Origin: Gemmatimonadota bacterium
GTDB taxonomy: Bacteria; JAAXHH01
Direction of reading: 5' to 3'
Length of the DNA stretch: 64,000 bases
Assembly: GCA_026705925.1 (NCBI GenBank)
Contig: JAPOZT010000004.1
Location: 62,001-126,000, forward strand
Shown: in pieces, positions 61,272 to 64,000 of the stretch
Layout of the letters: every line of letters begins with the position of its first letter
Numbering within the stretch: the first letter of the stretch is position 1
Notes under the pieces: generated by a model
Database searches by the model: none
Told to the model about the DNA's origin: nothing
The model's input: only the letters and a program-made list of their open reading frames with translations
Made by a program: the position numbers and the translations under genes

Positions 61272-62774
61272 TTGTCGGAACCGCTTATATTTGAACTGAG
61301 CTCCCCCGGACGAAGGGGAGTCTCACTGCCCGCGCCGGACGTGCCCGTCAAGCCGGTTTCGTCGTACCTGCCCGACGCGGACCTCCGCGCCACGCCGCCC
61401 GGGTTGCCCGAGGTCAGCGAGGTCGATGTCGTCCGCCACTATACCCGGCTGTCCACCCTGAACTATCATCCGGACCGGGCCATGTACCCTCTGGGTTCGT
61501 GCACCATCAAGCACAACCCGAAGGTCAACGAGGACATGGCGGCCCTGCCGGGATTCGCGCGCCTGCACCCCATGCAGCAGGACGAGACCTGCCAGGGCGG
61601 CCTCCAGCTGATGTACGAACTCTCGCGGGATCTCGCGGAAATCGCCGGACTGGAAGGGGTCACGCTGCAGCCCGCGGCTGGCGCCCACGGAGAGCTGACC
61701 GGCTTGATGATCATGCGGGCCTATCACGAGGCGCACGGACATGCCCGGCGCAAGGTCATCATCCCCGATTCGGCCCACGGCACCAACCCGGCCAGCGTCA
61801 CCCTGGTGGGCTACGAGACGGTGCAGATCCCGACCAATGCCCAGGGGCTCGTGGACACCGGCCAATTGGCGGAGCTGATCGACGGGGAGACGGCCGCCTT
61901 CATGCTCACCAACCCGAATACGCTGGGGCTTTTCGAATCGGAGATACGCACCATCGCGGACATCGTCCACGACGCGGGGGCGCTGCTCTACATGGACGGG
62001 GCGAACCTCAACGCGGTGCTCGGCATCACCCGGCCCGGCGACATGGGCTTCGACGTCGTCCACTTCAACCTGCACAAGACCTTTTCCACGCCCCACGGGG
62101 GCGGCGGTCCGGGCGCAGGACCCGTAGGCGTGCGGAGCGACCTGGTCCGGTTCCTGCCGACGCCCGTGCCGGTGAAGGACGGCGACGCGTACCGGTTCGA
62201 CTACGACCGCCCGGATTCTATCGGCCGGGTCCGCGGCTTCGGCGGCAGCTTCGGCATGATGGTCCGGGCCTACGCCTATATCCGGGCCAACGGTCCCGAC
62301 GGCCTGCGCCAGGTGAGCGAGAACGCCATCCTGAACGCCAACTACATCATGCGGCGCCTGGAAAAATGCTATCCCCGCACCGTCCTCGTCCACGGCACCC
62401 AGAATGAGACGCCCATTCCCGCCGAAGTGCCCTGCCAGCACGAGTTCGTGGCCTCCGGTACCCGGTTCCGCGAGCACGGCGTCCGGATGCTGGACATCGC
62501 CAAGCGCCTGCTCGACTACGGTTTCTACGCACCGACGATCTACTTCCCGCTCATCGTGCCCGAGGCGGCCATGGTCGAACCCACCGAGACCGAGAGCAAG
62601 GAGTCCATCGACCGGTTCATCGACGCCATGACGGCCATCGCCGAAGAAGTGGAAAACGACCCGGATCTGGTCCGGAACGCCCCACACACCACGCCGGTCG
62701 GCCGCCTCGACGAGGCGCGCGCCGCCCATCCGAAGACCCTGAACCTGCGATACCGGAAGTCGCTGGCGGAGTAG
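61272..62774 (+). CDS. gcvPB: glycine dehydrogenase (decarboxylating) subunit 2
   Basis: A 500-aa PLP-binding half of the split P protein. [28 protein letters not shown], the [11 protein letters not shown] phosphate loop and the Schiff-base K269 in [20 protein letters not shown] are present. The start is TTG (61272) after GGAGAGGATGTAAT. With gcvH and gcvPA it forms the P and H components, while gcvT is not in the window. A short gap with small aacgcc(g)tcccg repeats separates it from the convergent isomerase-like gene. Confidence 0.97.
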   Translation: MSEPLIFELSSPGRRGVSLPAPDVPVKPVSSYLPDADLRATPPGLPEVSEVDVVRHYTRLSTLNYHPDRAMYPLGSCTIKHNPKVNEDMAALPGFARLHPMQQDETCQGGLQLMYELSRDLAEIAGLEGVTLQPAAGAHGELTGLMIMRAYHEAHGHARRKVIIPDSAHGTNPASVTLVGYETVQIPTNAQGLVDTGQLAELIDGETAAFMLTNPNTLGLFESEIRTIADIVHDAGALLYMDGANLNAVLGITRPGDMGFDVVHFNLHKTFSTPHGGGGPGAGPVGVRSDLVRFLPTPVPVKDGDAYRFDYDRPDSIGRVRGFGGSFGMMVRAYAYIRANGPDGLRQVSENAILNANYIMRRLEKCYPRTVLVHGTQNETPIPAEVPCQHEFVASGTRFREHGVRMLDIAKRLLDYGFYAPTIYFPLIVPEAAMVEPTETESKESIDRFIDAMTAIAEEVENDPDLVRNAPHTTPVGRLDEARAAHPKTLNLRYRKSLAE

Positions 62775-62884
62775 GGCCGATCGGGTTCTCGTGGGATCCG
62801 CGGACGGCCCTGCCGGCGAGCACGAATGGGGTGCGCCAACGCCGATCCCGTTCCCGGCGGAGAGCGCTAACGCCGGTCCCGGCC

Positions 62885-63691
62885 TCAGAGCGTCATCATC
62901 CGGTCGTACGCCGCTTTCGCCGCGACGGAAATCTCCACCGGGTCCTTCTCCCAGTATTCCTCCCGAAAGATTTCGACGGACAAAGCACCCGCATAGCCTT
63001 TCTCCCGCAATACGCCCATCATGTCCTTCAAGGGAAGCACGCCTTCGCCCATGTAGACGCGATGCTGGTCGGTCAGGTCGGCCGGCGGCAGGTCCTCGCA
63101 GTCGTCGACGTGGACGATCAGCAGCCATTCGGTGGGGATCGCCCGAATGTCGTCGAGCGGGACGCCCGACTTGTAGTAGTGGAAGAAATCCACCATCAGT
63201 CCCAGGCTGCCGTGTCCGACCCGCTCGATCACCTCCAGGGCCTCGCGGGGTCCGGGGATGAAGGGATGTCGCCCAAGGGGCTCGATGGCGATCTTCACGC
63301 CTTGGTCGGCGGCCCGTTCGGCGTAGTCGCGGGCCGTGGCGGCCATGGTATCGTAGGCCTCATCCCGGTCCATGCCGTCGGGCGGCGCGTCGGCGCAGAC
63401 GAGAAGGACGGGGCAGTCGATGGCCGCGGCCACCTTCGCCGCATGTTCAACGGCCTGAAGCTGTTCCCTGTTGTCGGAGAACCCGACCAGCCCATAGGGA
63501 CAGAGCGAGGCCACTCGCAGCCCGTGCGCATCCAGGAGTGCCTTCAACTCGGCAGTATCGTGGGTTTCCAGGTACGCATCGAGTTTCCTGGACCAGATCT
63601 CCACGGCGTCGAACCCCGCCTTCGCCGCGGCTTCCAGGTCCTGCTCGAGGGTATAGGGCATAGTCGTCGCGCCGTTGATGCAGGAATACAT
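62885..63691 (-). CDS. sugar phosphate isomerase/epimerase-like TIM-barrel protein
   Basis: A 268-aa protein of the xylose-isomerase-like (AP endonuclease 2) TIM-barrel superfamily. The metal-site residues are suggested by IAIEPLGRHPF (Glu), LGLMVDFFHYY (Asp, His), IVHVDDCEDLP (His) and GALSVEIFREEYW (Glu). Members isomerise or epimerise keto-sugars, inositols and hydroxypyruvate, and the substrate is unknown. The start at 63691 (MYSCINGATT) gives the usual N-terminus; the frame extends to 63730. It converges on gcvPB. Confidence 0.83.
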   Translation of the reverse strand: MYSCINGATTMPYTLEQDLEAAAKAGFDAVEIWSRKLDAYLETHDTAELKALLDAHGLRVASLCPYGLVGFSDNREQLQAVEHAAKVAAAIDCPVLLVCADAPPDGMDRDEAYDTMAATARDYAERAADQGVKIAIEPLGRHPFIPGPREALEVIERVGHGSLGLMVDFFHYYKSGVPLDDIRAIPTEWLLIVHVDDCEDLPPADLTDQHRVYMGEGVLPLKDMMGVLREKGYAGALSVEIFREEYWEKDPVEISVAAKAAYDRMMTL

Positions 63692-63825
63692 GGCAGTTCT
63701 CGCTTCCTCACCTCTTTCGAATTGGGACATGTGGGTCCGTAATCAGAGCTGCTTCTTGAACTGGATCTTTCGCGTCTTTCGTTCCTGCTCTGCGCGCGGT
63801 CCCGCTCGTAAACACTTGTTCTTGC

Positions 63826-63854
63826 ATTAGTACCATGTACGTCTCGAATGTCAA
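63826..63854 (-). promoter_or_regulatory. possible promoter of the isomerase-like gene
   Basis: On the minus strand TTGACA (63849-63854) lies 16-17 bp from TACTAA/ACTAAT (about 63826-63832), some 135 bp before the start codon. The -10 is poor. The rest of the window end (63692-64000) shows no gene. Confidence 0.3.
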
Positions 63855-64000
63855 CCGATCTGTCGGCGCCGGGCTGGCGGCGCTCGGGTGAAGCGCTGGC
63901 GGCACGCTGGCGATGCGTCAGCTGTGTACGGACCACGTGCCAGCGGTGTCCCGGCGATGGACATTGTCTGGTTTTTTAAGCCGTTTTTTCTTGACCTTCC

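Noticed and set aside
61323-63128. 600-codon minus-strand frame opposite gcvPB
   Set aside because: gcvPB is unambiguous on the plus strand; the opposing frame is a codon-bias shadow.

Overview
The window is 64 kb of GC-rich, tightly packed bacterial chromosome. It looks like a Gram-negative diderm from the FCB-type or another deep-branching lineage. The evidence is a TonB-dependent receptor with a carboxypeptidase-regulatory-like N-terminus, LolA/DUF4292-like and other lipoproteins, a gene order rpsB-tsf-frr-uppS-cdsA-dxr-rseP, a split glycine decarboxylase (gcvPA/gcvPB), and frequent GTG/TTG starts. Assignment to a phylum such as Latescibacterota or Gemmatimonadota is inference. I see no insertion sequence, prophage, CRISPR array or rRNA operon.

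Layout. 0-6 kb: an MBL-fold hydrolase (cut by the window edge), an RNB-family exoribonuclease, a VOC protein and a TonB receptor. 6-12 kb (minus strand): a peptide-type substrate-binding protein, a Cache/HAMP histidine kinase and an NtrC-type regulator in overlapping order, then a glycosyltransferase. 12-17 kb: a lipoprotein, tRNA-Gln, a MarR regulator, and an acyl-CoA mutase large subunit with a trans-sulfuration enzyme. 16.5-23 kb: a LON-N protein, a ThiT-like thiamine transporter, the two TPP-dependent E1 subunits of a 2-oxoacid dehydrogenase, a GltP/DctA symporter and an M20 dipeptidase. 23-31.5 kb: a K+ channel with two RCK domains, then a minus-strand operon hisA - receiver/glutamate dehydrogenase fusion - hybrid histidine kinase - M20 peptidase. 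31.5-37.5 kb: cca, nnr, nadC, birA and a BASS-family transporter. 37.5-42.7 kb: groEL behind a CIRCE-controlled promoter and followed by a strong terminator, then a degenerate aminotransferase-fold protein, folB, folK and a GlmU-like nucleotidyltransferase. 42.7-56.5 kb: a long growth operon (LytR_C protein, rsfS, pfkB kinase, mtnA, rplM, rpsI, rpsB, tsf, frr, uppS, cdsA, dxr, rseP, TPR protein, LolA-like lipoprotein). 56.5-62.8 kb: tRNA-His, efp, accB, accC, gcvH, gcvPA, gcvPB. The end holds a minus-strand sugar isomerase-like gene.

The strongest candidate for something undescribed is the REC-GDH protein (29107-30753). It is an uninterrupted reading frame joining a complete phospho-receiver domain to a complete Glu/Leu/Phe/Val dehydrogenase. 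It lies 34 bp upstream, in the same operon, of a hybrid kinase that ends in an HPt domain. That arrangement suggests a phosphorelay whose output is an enzyme of nitrogen/carbon metabolism rather than a transcription factor. Secondary points are an aminotransferase-fold protein whose PLP lysine is valine, an acyl-CoA mutase with isobutyryl-CoA-mutase-like specificity residues, and a recurrent pattern of short tandem duplications spanning stop codons and gene junctions throughout the window.
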